This document shows, in pieces, positions 39,445 to 47,205 of a stretch of DNA of 64,000 nucleotides. Source of the stretch: Sediminibacillus massiliensis (GTDB taxonomy: Bacteria > Bacillota > Bacilli > Bacillales > Amphibacillaceae); contig NZ_LT732535.1 of assembly GCF_900156915.1 (NCBI RefSeq), positions 4,139,399 through 4,203,398 of the forward strand. The letters run 5' to 3'. A program made the translations under genes and the position numbers. How positions within the stretch are numbered: the stretch's first letter is position 1; each line of letters starts with the position of its first letter. Below the pieces are notes generated by a model that did no database searches, was not told where the DNA came from, and was given only the letters and a program-made list of their open reading frames with translations.

Positions 39445-39933
39445 ATGGAACAGCTAACAATTAGAAAACCGCAACCCAACGATAAAGGACAACTATTAGA
39501 CCAGGAGGGATACGAAATGTTTAATCGTGAGTTAATCCGAAAAGTATTTCCGAGAATCATTGCTGAAATTCGAAAAGAGAAACCGAAAACGAAGATTGGA
39601 GATATCATACCGTTTTATTTCGCTTTGTTATCTTACATTGACGGAAATCGCTTTCGGAAGGACGGCACGGAGAACGAGCGCTTCGGTTACGCATTTCCAA
39701 CACAAGAAATGTTAGCGAAGATGACGGGGATTGACCGGAAAAGACACAAGGAGTTAACGGATATCTTAAAGGTCAACGGGATCTTAAGTGATGTTCGAGT
39801 GCACTACGAGGGGACGCATCGGTTCCTTTGGTACAAACCTTCGTTTTGTCCACGAATCACAGATGATGGCTTCCTCGTGAATGAAAACGGTGAGAAAATC
39901 ATTCCGGATTATAGTGAAATAATCAGTAAATAG
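39445..39933 (+). CDS. Helix-turn-helix protein, plasmid-replication-like
   Basis: A 162-residue protein whose middle (about 55-112, F-Y-F-A-L-L-S-Y-I-D, then F-P-T-Q-E-M-L-A-K-M-T-G-I-D) resembles the winged-helix domain of plasmid and phage replication or regulatory proteins. AAAAGGAGAG precedes the ATG. Repeats lie on both sides (38846-39120 and 40005-40050), which would suit an initiator acting at nearby iterons. A transcription factor is the alternative. Confidence 0.6.
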   Translation: MEQLTIRKPQPNDKGQLLDQEGYEMFNRELIRKVFPRIIAEIRKEKPKTKIGDIIPFYFALLSYIDGNRFRKDGTENERFGYAFPTQEMLAKMTGIDRKRHKELTDILKVNGILSDVRVHYEGTHRFLWYKPSFCPRITDDGFLVNENGEKIIPDYSEIISK

Positions 39934-40004
39934 CTCGATGTTCCGTCAGCGTAACAACTTAATTTCCCTATAACGGTACAATGGATTATTCCTTAGACGG
40001 AAGA

Positions 40005-40050
40005 GTAAAGATAGCAAACGGTAAGATACCAACGTGTAAAATAGCAACAA
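40005..40050. repeat. Three 15-16-bp iterons
   Basis: GTAAAGATAGCAAACG, GTAAGATACCAACGT and GTAAAATAGCAACAA follow head to tail without spacers. The surrounding 39934-40288 stretch has no gene; it also has GTTCACTAACG at 40088 and 40231. Confidence 0.6.
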
Positions 40051-40288
40051 GTAATTAGTGAGGCTAAAGAACAAGGGAACTTATTCGTTCACTAACGTTC
40101 ACTCATTGTTCCCGAGAACCTTTCCTATCGGAAAGAACCTCTAACAAATATATGCGAAAAGTAACTATGTAAACAAAGACGGGACGAAGAGAACACCCTT
40201 ATATCCGTTTTGTTCGTTATAAAATACAAACGGAGATTAAGTTCACTAACGAAAACAACCATAAAACAGCGAAAGGAATTGAGGAGAA

Positions 40289-40843
40289 ATGGAAACATAC
40301 GTGTCAATTGAGGATCAATTAGAAATAGAAGAAGGGAATAATCCAGACGGGGTAATCGAGTACGGCGAGCCTGGAGCCGGGGCTATTGAATATGCTAGTC
40401 AGATTGTCGGAGATTTAAGCAAGAGTCCGGAATCTATACAAGTAATCACGCAGCTATTGAACGGAGAACTTCACGATACAGACGACAAACAAGTAAAACG
40501 ATGTGACTATTGTCGTTATTTTTGGAGAGACGATAGCCTTCGTAACAATAAAAGAACTTGCTGTGAAGAATGTAAGCGAAAGGTTAAGACGTTGCAAAAA
40601 CGAAAACAACGTGAGCGGAGAGAGTTGCTTAACCCGACGTCTAAGAAGCGCAAGAAAAAGGATGATTACGTTTATTGGCTTGAATACCCTTATTGGATCA
40701 ACGAAGAGTCGATGTTTGATGAAGGAGAGCGTTTTGAAAAACCTATGAAGACAGAGGTTCTTGACTATATTCACACGAAGAATCAGAAATATGGCGTTGG
40801 GAACCGGAAGCGTCGGACAAGCGAACGGGACTATGGATTTTAA
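40289..40843 (+). CDS. Small zinc-finger-like protein of the element
   Basis: A 184-residue protein with an acidic start (1-70), a likely zinc site C-D-Y-C (72-75) and C-C-E-E-C (91-95), then a strongly basic stretch (97-125, K-S-K-K-R-K-K-K-like). The build suggests nucleic-acid binding. GAGGAG precedes the ATG. I do not know its family. Confidence 0.6.
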   Translation: METYVSIEDQLEIEEGNNPDGVIEYGEPGAGAIEYASQIVGDLSKSPESIQVITQLLNGELHDTDDKQVKRCDYCRYFWRDDSLRNNKRTCCEECKRKVKTLQKRKQRERRELLNPTSKKRKKKDDYVYWLEYPYWINEESMFDEGERFEKPMKTEVLDYIHTKNQKYGVGNRKRRTSERDYGF

Positions 40844-40940
40844 ACTGGCGACAATTTTTACATTAGTGGGAAGGGTAATATTTTTTTTAAAGTTCAAGTA
40901 GTATTAGCGAACAAAAATAAATAAGAAGGGGTGAAAGTGT

Positions 40941-41141
40941 ATGACAGGTAAAACAGTTCGAGTCATTCGATTGTATCATAAATTAAGCCAAGAAGAATTT
41001 GCGGAGCGAGTCAGCGTTAGCCAGCAGCTTGTTTCTCGCATCGAAAACGGAGTAAAGGAGATTACGCCACGTACAAAGGTGAGAATCCTCCGAGAATTTC
41101 CTATGAATGAAGAGATTCGGTCGCTAGAGGGCGAGTTGTGA
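40941..41141 (+). CDS. XRE-family helix-turn-helix protein
   Basis: A 66-residue Cro/CI-type protein (S-Q-E-E-F-A-E-R-V-S-V-S-Q-Q-L-V-S-R-I-E-N-G, residues 16-37), ATG behind AAGGGGTG. Second regulator of the element, in the rightward direction. Confidence 0.82.
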   Translation: MTGKTVRVIRLYHKLSQEEFAERVSVSQQLVSRIENGVKEITPRTKVRILREFPMNEEIRSLEGEL

Positions 41142-41351
41142 TTGTCGGATTCTAAAAGGTACGTTGCGTCGAGAAGGCAGGTCATCGAACTTGCCCTTGC
41201 CGAGAAGATAAACGTCCTAATCGGAAGCTACAAGGTTAACTGGATAGGCAGAGAGCCGGAGAGTCACAAGGAAAAGCGATTAAAAACGTTGATCGATCAG
41301 GGCAATGTCTATGCAGAACCTTACAATGGAGGCTTATATATTTTCGATTAA
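41142..41351 (+). CDS. Small hypothetical protein
   Basis: A 69-residue protein starting at TTG directly after the XRE stop, with AGAGGGCGAG upstream. Hydrophilic, ending Y-N-G-G-L-Y-I-F-D. Function unknown; co-transcribed with the XRE gene. Confidence 0.5.
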   Translation: MSDSKRYVASRRQVIELALAEKINVLIGSYKVNWIGREPESHKEKRLKTLIDQGNVYAEPYNGGLYIFD

Positions 41352-41450
41352 ATCCGAGTGACGATCATAAATTAATCCATTATTATCATAACAAATCGAA
41401 AAGTAAAGCGCAAGTCCTGAAAAACAGTCAGACATAATGGGGGTGATGGG

Positions 41451-41603
41451 ATGGACGCAGACAAGTCTAATTTGACGATGGCTATTTACTTGCTTGCATT
41501 AGCGCAATTAGAGGCTAATGAAGAAACGTACGTAGCAAAAGAAATTCGGGCTACTCAACGTAAGCTGCACAATGAGTTAGGACTAAACAAACAAAATCAA
41601 TAA
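41451..41603 (+). CDS. Small hypothetical helical protein
   Basis: 50 residues, one amphipathic helix-rich chain, ATG behind GGGGGTGATGGG. Function unknown. Confidence 0.5.
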   Translation: MDADKSNLTMAIYLLALAQLEANEETYVAKEIRATQRKLHNELGLNKQNQ

Positions 41604-41621
41604 AAGGGACGGGATGGGAGA

Positions 41622-41771
41622 ATGATCGAACAATCAATCTACGAACATATCTTAAGGAAGTTAGAAGTGATGGACGAAAAGCTGGACACGGTAAACGAGC
41701 GCACAGAACGGATTGAACAAAGATTAGACGAGCAAGAGAGACGACAGTTGGGGCGTGTTAAATATGGCTAA
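41622..41771 (+). CDS. Small coiled-coil protein
   Basis: A 49-residue peptide with a heptad pattern (L-R-K-L-E-V-M-D-E-K-L-D-T-V-N, then I-E-Q-R-L-D) that should form a coiled coil. ATG behind GGGATGGGAG; overlaps the HNH gene start by 8 bp. Confidence 0.55.
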   Translation: MIEQSIYEHILRKLEVMDEKLDTVNERTERIEQRLDEQERRQLGRVKYG

Positions 41772-42348
41772 GACAATCGAGGTCAAGAAGTGCAGCCGAT
41801 GCCACCAAGAAAAGCCAATCGAACAGTTTTACGGAGAGAAGCGAAGCCATTGCCAAGACTGCGAGAAAGAACAGAAGAGGGAATACCACGGGGGTCTTCG
41901 AGGGAAGGCGGCGCAAGCCTTACAGGACGCAAGAAAAGCCAGGAGGAAAGTAGAAGCCGAAACGGGCGAGTCAATTAAAGACGATTTAACGTTGCCACAG
42001 GTTGCATTAGCGCTATCAAGTGGCGAATGTGCTTATTGTCTTCAAGATATTCCGATTAGTGAGCGAAGCCTCGACCATATAACGCCAATGCGATATGGGG
42101 GATCAAACACGTTCGATAACGTGATATGTTCGTGCAAATCCTGTAATAGCGGGAAAAGCGATTTACCTGCCGTTTTGTTTATGATTCAAAGCTGTGACTC
42201 TTGGGCGAACAAAAGGTTAATTGATCGAGTGGCTTCCAGGAGTAATCAAACATTCTACGAGGCATTTGAAATGCTTACAGAGTCGGTAAAAACATACTTT
42301 CAAAAGCAAGCGGAAGAGGCAAAGGCACAAGCGGAAGGGGGCGTCTGA
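41764..42348 (+). CDS. HNH endonuclease
   Basis: A 194-residue protein with an N-terminal zinc finger (C-S-R-C and C-Q-D-C) and an HNH domain: C-A-Y-C, then L-D-H-I-T-P (catalytic His), N-x-x-x-x-C-x-x-C-N. HNH enzymes next to small phage genes often nick DNA for packaging, but no terminase is here. It could also be a homing or defence nuclease. ATG 41764 is inside the preceding gene. Confidence 0.85.
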   Translation: MAKTIEVKKCSRCHQEKPIEQFYGEKRSHCQDCEKEQKREYHGGLRGKAAQALQDARKARRKVEAETGESIKDDLTLPQVALALSSGECAYCLQDIPISERSLDHITPMRYGGSNTFDNVICSCKSCNSGKSDLPAVLFMIQSCDSWANKRLIDRVASRSNQTFYEAFEMLTESVKTYFQKQAEEAKAQAEGGV

Positions 42349-42564
42349 ATGAGTTATTACCCGAAGCAAGAACAGGAGACGCTTTACCTATTCGATGTGA
42401 TGGACGGAAATTGGCGAGTGCATTCCACATACCCGCCTCATATTCGGAAGTTACTCGACTATGCAACCATTATAGACACCGAAACGGACGAGAATGGCCG
42501 GGTCATTACAGCAACGGGTTATGTGGACAAGAATCAAGTAAGACTTTTCAAACCCCGATTATAA
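42349..42564 (+). CDS. Small hypothetical protein
   Basis: 71 residues, begins directly after the HNH stop with AAGGGGGCG upstream. Unknown family. Confidence 0.5.
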   Translation: MSYYPKQEQETLYLFDVMDGNWRVHSTYPPHIRKLLDYATIIDTETDENGRVITATGYVDKNQVRLFKPRL

Positions 42565-42713
42565 GAGGCTTTTTAAATTGGAGAATTAATTTGAGACCAA
42601 TAACCCTATCGAACAAAAGAAGGGTTTATAAACACGGGTATAACACTTTGATTTCAACGAAAACAAGCCATATGAGGGTCTAAAGGGATTGAGTGCAGGG
42701 AGGAGAAGCGTAA

Positions 42714-42899
42714 ATGTTAGTAAACGTTCGAATCGAGCCGAAACCGCCTAGAGGGCAATATGAGAATCGTGAAACATACGAAAAATCGTCAGATATAACG
42801 GTTTATAACTTGTGGGAGCAATCGTGGGAAGCATTGGAAGCACACGGATTAACGCACTTAGTGGAGACCAATTCAAGAAAGGAATACAGGGAGGATTAA
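42714..42899 (+). CDS. Small hypothetical protein
   Basis: 61 charged residues, ATG behind GGGAGGAGAAG. Unknown family. The GTTTATAAAC palindrome at 42624 lies in the gap before it. Confidence 0.5.
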   Translation: MLVNVRIEPKPPRGQYENRETYEKSSDITVYNLWEQSWEALEAHGLTHLVETNSRKEYRED

Positions 42900-42902
42900 A
42901 CT

Positions 42903-43166
42903 TTGGGAAGACACACGAATAAAGGATTACAACGACAAGGAAATGGGAGTCTGAACAAACAGAGGGCGAAACCAAACGATAAGCTGCCGAGTTGGGTGAA
43001 GAAGTTCGCTATTTCGGATGAAATGTTCGATTTAGTTCCCGGTGAAAAGGAATGGAAACCGCCTCACCTGGGAGTTATCCATTACTCGAAGCAAACAAAG
43101 GAGGCAAAAGAGTATGTGGCTAGGAAGAGGAAGTCGAGGAAGGGTCGAAGAAATCGGCGAAGATAA
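42903..43166 (+). CDS. Small basic protein
   Basis: 87 residues from TTG behind CAGGGAGG, very basic at the end (R-K-R-K-S-R-K-G-R-R-N-R-R-R), so it may bind nucleic acid. Its end overlaps the next gene by 53 bp. Confidence 0.5.
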   Translation: MGRHTNKGLQRQGNGSLNKQRAKPNDKLPSWVKKFAISDEMFDLVPGEKEWKPPHLGVIHYSKQTKEAKEYVARKRKSRKGRRNRRR

Positions 43167-43428
43167 AGACGGATTGGTTACGATTCGAATCGTAGTTGAT
43201 CGGGTTAATCGAAAACAGCGGAAAGTGAAAGTGTTTATTATCGAACAAGTTACCGGAAAATCGTTGTTTAGACTAAGGTATTTCACAGAGAAGAGCGAGT
43301 TGTACTCGTATTACGGCGCCAGGGAACATGCCGTGAAGTTTGCCGAAGAGAACGATTATATCATTGACCATGAGAGTACAAACGTAACATTACCGACGAT
43401 AGTTACCGTTAATAAGCGAAGTAGATAG
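43114..43428 (+). CDS. Small hypothetical protein
   Basis: 104 residues from ATG 43114, chosen because AAAGGAGG lies before it; the longer form starts inside the previous gene without one. Basic and beta-rich with the pattern V-V-D-R-V-N-R-K-Q-R-K-V-K-V. Unknown family. Confidence 0.5.
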   Translation: MWLGRGSRGRVEEIGEDKDGLVTIRIVVDRVNRKQRKVKVFIIEQVTGKSLFRLRYFTEKSELYSYYGAREHAVKFAEENDYIIDHESTNVTLPTIVTVNKRSR

Positions 43429-43455
43429 AAACAAACCATAAAGGAGAGCGATTAA

Positions 43456-43581
43456 ATGAATGGTGAGAGACTGTACACAAAGGCAGAAGTTGAATCAATC
43501 GTCAAAAAGCGAATGGACCGGGAGAAAAGGAAAATCGGGAGAGAACAACAACAAAAACAAGAAAGGAATGAGAATGAATGA
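43456..43581 (+). CDS. Small helical protein, resembles N-terminus of phage scaffold (DUF4355)
   Basis: 41 residues, L-Y-T-K-A-E-V-E-S-I-V-K-K-R then a charged helix. AAGGAGAG precedes the ATG. The stop overlaps the next ATG by 4 bp, so the two are coupled. The start pattern is like that of DUF4355 scaffold proteins. Confidence 0.5.
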   Translation: MNGERLYTKAEVESIVKKRMDREKRKIGREQQQKQERNENE

Positions 43582-43928
43582 GTGAAGAGAAGGTATATAC
43601 GGCAGAGGAAGCGGAGCAAGAAATCGAACGTCTAGTGGAAGAGGGGTTAAAAGAGTACGAGGAAGAGTTAAGGCAACGGGAAGCAGCGGAAACCCAAGCC
43701 CCGGATTATAAGCAACGCTATATTAATACAGCGAAACAAGTCGAAATGCACAAAGCAGGGTTCAACGAGAAGCAAGTCAAGCGTCTGTCAAAGTACGTAA
43801 TGGACACGGACGACCGGAAAGCCATGCAAGCAGAAATCGAGGAATTGGCAGCAGACTTATTAGGCGGACAAGCGAAAAACTACGGTGATCCGAGCCAACG
43901 AAAGCAAGTCTGGAATCCGTTTAAGTAA
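43578..43928 (+). CDS. Acidic helical protein, possibly DUF4355/scaffold-like
   Basis: 116 residues; V-Y-T-A-E-E-A-E-Q-E-I at the start, acidic helical middle, and an end (N-Y-G-D-P-S-Q-R-K-Q-V-W-N-P-F-K) like the C-termini of phage scaffold proteins of the DUF4355 kind. There is no capsid or protease gene here. It may be a relic or may interfere with a helper phage. Uncertain. Confidence 0.5.
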   Translation: MSEEKVYTAEEAEQEIERLVEEGLKEYEEELRQREAAETQAPDYKQRYINTAKQVEMHKAGFNEKQVKRLSKYVMDTDDRKAMQAEIEELAADLLGGQAKNYGDPSQRKQVWNPFK

Positions 43929-43990
43929 CAAGTTGAATGAATGATTGAATAACCAAGACAAAAACACCAAACAAAGGGAGAGATTTTACA

Positions 43991-44719
43991 ATGGAACAAA
44001 CAGTATTTTTATTCAAGCCGTATGGAGAGTATGAACAGCACAAAGTAGTCAAATTACCCGTGAAGGAAGCGGAACAATTAAAAACGGAAGGATTGGCGGT
44101 TGAGACGAGCCGAGGGAAATACGATGACTTTAGAGAACAGGCGAAGCAATTACACAGCAAATTCAAGCGAGAAGAAACGAAGATTAAGCAAAAAGACCAC
44201 CCCCTCCAAACTAAAGAGGTCAAAGAGTACGAATTGAAGCAACTAAATAAACAGTATAGAAAAGAAAGCGAGGCCTTAGAAGCCGAGTATCGAAAATATA
44301 GAGAGCAAGCAATCGAAGAAGCGCATACCAAGGCAGCACAAGCGAGCATATCCGTACGAGAATCGGACAAGCAAGTGGCGGAACAGTTGTCGAACAGGTT
44401 GGCTCTATCCGCACAAACGGCAGTCGGAGACAGCGCCAAGTCGGAGTTTATCACACAAGCCAAAAGGGACATCTCAAAGTTATCCGACGAGCAGAAAACG
44501 GCTTTACAAGGATGCATCGGGAAGGTACTTGACAAGATTGACGATTCAAAGCATCAAAGGGCGATAATCAACGAGGTTTCGGACGTTAGAAACATGGATT
44601 TACTTGGAGCAAAGGCGGCCGAACAGTTGCCGTACACCGCTAACATCGAGTACACACGGGTGAAAGTGGCTGACAAAGCGTATAAAGCAAATAGAATAGT
44701 AGGTCAAACACAGAAGTAA
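43991..44719 (+). CDS. Coiled-coil protein of unknown function
   Basis: A 242-residue protein with long charged helices (about 35-120) that should form coiled coils. The ATG follows AAAGGGAGAG. No known domain seen; its length and place after scaffold-like ORFs recall phage minor structural or replication-accessory genes, but this is a guess. Confidence 0.55.
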   Translation: MEQTVFLFKPYGEYEQHKVVKLPVKEAEQLKTEGLAVETSRGKYDDFREQAKQLHSKFKREETKIKQKDHPLQTKEVKEYELKQLNKQYRKESEALEAEYRKYREQAIEEAHTKAAQASISVRESDKQVAEQLSNRLALSAQTAVGDSAKSEFITQAKRDISKLSDEQKTALQGCIGKVLDKIDDSKHQRAIINEVSDVRNMDLLGAKAAEQLPYTANIEYTRVKVADKAYKANRIVGQTQK

Positions 44720-44754
44720 GAATCGAGACTTTAACATACGAGGGGAGCGATTAG

Positions 44755-44919
44755 ATGAAGCGGATTAATATCGTTACAAAGACGGTGTACTCTACGGAAG
44801 AGTTTACCGAACTACAAGCAGCAGTCGAACAGGAAGGCGGAAGGATTCGGGAAACAACGGCTTTGCGGAGTGGGGCCGGAATAAGCTGTCACATCGAGTT
44901 TCCGGTGGAGGACGAGTAG
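44755..44919 (+). CDS. Small hypothetical protein
   Basis: 54 residues, ATG behind AGGGGAGCG, last gene of the rightward small-ORF block. Unknown. Confidence 0.5.
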   Translation: MKRINIVTKTVYSTEEFTELQAAVEQEGGRIRETTALRSGAGISCHIEFPVEDE

Positions 44920-44952
44920 GAGCGCCTTTAACGGGTGCTTCTTTTTTTGTCG
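44917..44952 (+). terminator. Terminator of the small-ORF block
   Basis: GGAGCGCC pairs with GGGTGCTTC (two G-T pairs), then TTTTTTT. Confidence 0.65.
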
Positions 44953-45086
44953 TCGAAGAGGGCGAAGAGAGATAGACGGGGAGAGGGCGATTCAGAGCAA
45001 ATTAGTTTCGGACTAAACCCAAATCCTGGTATAGATGTGGTAGGATTGACTTATGCAAATATTCAAAAATATAGGGAGGTTATGCC

Positions 45087-45500
45087 GTGGTAAAGTTTCT
45101 AAAGAAATTGTTCGGAGAGAAAGAAAGCAACCCCTTAAGTAAAGCCGAGTCTAATCGGAAGAAAACGCAAAAAGTCGAGGAGAAACCGTATAAAGAAATG
45201 AAGATACCCGCAAAGGACGTAGACCGAAACTTACAAGGGCAAAAACTCGAAAAAGAGGGCTATGTCGACAATGCGATAGAGTTTTACGAAAAGAACGTTG
45301 AGGAGCGATTTGAAGGGAGCTTCCCATATAATCGGCTAGCGGTTATCTATCGTAGAAGGAAACAGTACGACGAAGAAATCCGGGTTCTAAAGCAAGCGAT
45401 AGACGTTTATGAAGAGAAAGAATCATCGTCTCCTCGTAAGGACGTAAATCCAAAATTAGAAAAGTTTAGAGAGCGACTTGAAAAGGTTGAATCGTTTTAA
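45087..45500 (+). CDS. TPR-like small protein
   Basis: 137 residues from GTG behind AGGGAGGT. The basic start is followed by a TPR-like helical pair (about 55-115, G-Y-V-D-N-A-I-E-F-Y-E then Y-N-R-L-A-V-I-Y-R-R-R-K-Q-Y-D-E). AAATTAGTTTCGG occurs on both sides (44999 and 45528), so the gene may be a separate cargo piece. Function unknown. Confidence 0.55.
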   Translation: MVKFLKKLFGEKESNPLSKAESNRKKTQKVEEKPYKEMKIPAKDVDRNLQGQKLEKEGYVDNAIEFYEKNVEERFEGSFPYNRLAVIYRRRKQYDEEIRVLKQAIDVYEEKESSSPRKDVNPKLEKFRERLEKVESF

Positions 45501-45690
45501 ATCGATGCATAGAGAAGGTTGACAGCGAAATTAGTTTCGGTTCCGTGCGTAGTTAGTTGTCCGTCTAAATTCGTTGAGTGTTCGTCCAATTGTACCGACT
45601 TTCTACTATATAATACTTACGAGCTATGTAAAGCAATATTAGAAGGAGGCTTTAAGGCCTTGTTTTAGTTTAACTATGAGGTGAGTTTTG

Positions 45691-46839
45691 ATGAACAATG
45701 AAAAGTTGTACTCTAAGATTGAGATGTCTCGGATAGTTGGATGGTCTGAGGCTAATGGTAGGCGCTGGGTAAAAAATTTCAAAGAATATTTTCCGACTAA
45801 ACAATTTCAAAATCGAGTTATGTACACTAATGAGTCATTGAGAAATTTAAAAACTCTTAAGAAACTGAATGAAGAAGGCTTAACCAGTCCGGTAATAAAA
45901 GATATCTTGAAGAATGAAGAATTTCCTTCTACAGGTAATGATATAGTAAGGATCATAAATAAATACAAAGTGGACGAAGTACGTATTGAGTATGATGAGA
46001 AAATTAAATCAACAATCCCTTCTATGGGTGAGATGATGATTCCATATTTGGAAATGATCAAAGATGGAAAAGCCTATTCCGCGAGTGAGATAACTGACAA
46101 ATTAGTCAATTACTTTAAGCTCAGCGAAGAGCAACGTATAATGAGATATGAGCATACACCAGATAGCATTCTTCTTACTAGAGTGAGAAGTGTTAGGTAT
46201 AGTTTGAAAAAAGGAAATTACATAGAGGAAATTAATAAATTAACCTATCGTATAACATCTGACGGCCTAGATTTACTAAACGAAAGCAATAATGAAATTA
46301 AAGAAGAAATAGAAGAGTTAGAAAAAGTAGTGGATCCTCTAACAATTGTTAAGGAAAAGCTAAATGATTTAAAAGAAGAATTAGCGGATAGTTTGCTGAA
46401 ACAGTTGAGGAATGTACACTGGATGAAATTTGAAGATATTGTAGTTGAACTATTAACGGTAATGGGATACGGCGATGGGCGAGTTACGCAGCGTTCTAAT
46501 GATGAGGGTATAGATGGGATAATTAAAGAAGATAAATTAGGCTTAGACAACATTTACGTTCAAGCAAAGAGATATGCAGAAAACCAATCAATAGGAAGAA
46601 ATGCAGTACAAGGTTTTTCGGGAGCCTTAGATGGAAAAGCAAGGAAAGGTGTTTTCATCACAACATCTAAATTTACGGACAATGCTAGAACATATGTTGA
46701 AAGTCTCGAAGCTAAGAAGATTATCTTAATAGATGGTTTAGAGTTAGCTAATTTAATGATATCTTATGATGTTGGAGTGGACGTTAATCATACTTTTGTG
46801 GTTAAAGCGATAGATTACGACTACTTTAAAGACGAATGA
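45691..46839 (+). CDS. Mrr-type restriction endonuclease with MerR-like N-terminal domain
   Basis: A 382-residue protein of three parts: a MerR-like winged helix (about 1-75), an Mrr N-terminal winged helix (about 110-195), a coiled linker, and an Mrr catalytic PD-(D/E)xK domain (about 240-355) with F-E-D, D-E-G-I-D-G (Asp275) and Q-A-K (Gln291-Lys293). Mrr enzymes cut modified DNA, so this is a likely type IV defence gene. It is more AT-rich than the rest of the element, suggesting separate acquisition. ATG 45691 follows GAGGTGAG. Confidence 0.85.
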   Translation: MNNEKLYSKIEMSRIVGWSEANGRRWVKNFKEYFPTKQFQNRVMYTNESLRNLKTLKKLNEEGLTSPVIKDILKNEEFPSTGNDIVRIINKYKVDEVRIEYDEKIKSTIPSMGEMMIPYLEMIKDGKAYSASEITDKLVNYFKLSEEQRIMRYEHTPDSILLTRVRSVRYSLKKGNYIEEINKLTYRITSDGLDLLNESNNEIKEEIEELEKVVDPLTIVKEKLNDLKEELADSLLKQLRNVHWMKFEDIVVELLTVMGYGDGRVTQRSNDEGIDGIIKEDKLGLDNIYVQAKRYAENQSIGRNAVQGFSGALDGKARKGVFITTSKFTDNARTYVESLEAKKIILIDGLELANLMISYDVGVDVNHTFVVKAIDYDYFKDE

Positions 46840-46965
46840 TTCTAACTTAACGAAGAATGTGGATTACACTGTCATGGGTGAGAATCAACTTGTAATAAAA
46901 ACCAAATTAGGGTAAAATGGTCACAACGTGATACATCGCTACGGAAGTCTGATAAAAACAATCGT

Positions 46966-46976
46966 ATTGAACGATA
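46966..46976 (-). other. Candidate integrase arm site, right
   Basis: Inverse copy of the 11-bp word at 33607-33617, about 80 bp inside the right end. The 46840-47056 stretch holds no gene; ACAATCGT is also repeated here (46958, 46978). Confidence 0.4.
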
Positions 46977-47056
46977 ACAATCGTCCTAAAATAGCTAGAA
47001 ACGTTGGCATTACCGCTTTAACCTAGCGTAAAACGGACGGGAAAACACACCGCCTA

Positions 47057-47153
47057 ATTCACTATCGACAATCCTAACGCTATCGTATCCTGTGGCTGTG
47101 GAAGCTCGTTTAAGACAGCGACAAACGCCGGCACACCGGATCCTAATTGCTAA
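47057..47153 (+). repeat. Right attachment site (attR), 97-bp copy of the yutM 3' end
   Basis: Matches 33438-33534 at 96 of 97 positions (T47099 for C33480). It is the displaced end of yutM, still joined to the gene's terminator. Confidence 0.95.
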
Positions 47154-47160
47154 TGATAAA

Positions 47161-47197
47161 GAATCCCCCGGCCTTTTATAGGCCGGGGGGTTCTTTA
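47161..47197 (+). terminator. Original terminator of yutM, displaced by the element
   Basis: AATCCCCCGGCCT pairs with GGCCGGGGGGTT, then TTCTTT, starting 8 bp after the yutM stop copy in attR. Confidence 0.85.
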
Positions 47198-47205
47198 TGC
47201 ATATA

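Larger units (their letters stand above)
33438..47153 (+). mobile_element. Integrative element of 13,619 bp in the 3' end of yutM
   Basis: The borders are 97-bp direct repeats of the yutM 3' end. The left repeat is followed by a tyrosine integrase. Inside lie a LexA-box gene, a type I toxin-antitoxin candidate, a serine recombinase, XRE regulators, iteron-like repeats, an HNH nuclease, more than a dozen tiny ORFs and a Mrr-type nuclease. Almost all genes point the same way and the wording of the DNA (many CGA, CGG and TACG) differs from the flanks. No relaxase, FtsK/TraG-type ATPase, terminase, portal or capsid gene is seen. It may be a phage satellite, a mobilisable element or a decayed plasmid-like prophage. 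Confidence 0.92.

Noticed and set aside
45046-45075. Promoter TTGACT-18-TATAGG before the TPR-like gene
   Set aside because: Transcription would start after the ribosome binding site, leaving the gene without one.
33535-47056. Conjugative element
   Set aside because: No relaxase, VirB4/ConE-type or FtsK-type coupling ATPase is visible; self-transfer is not supported.
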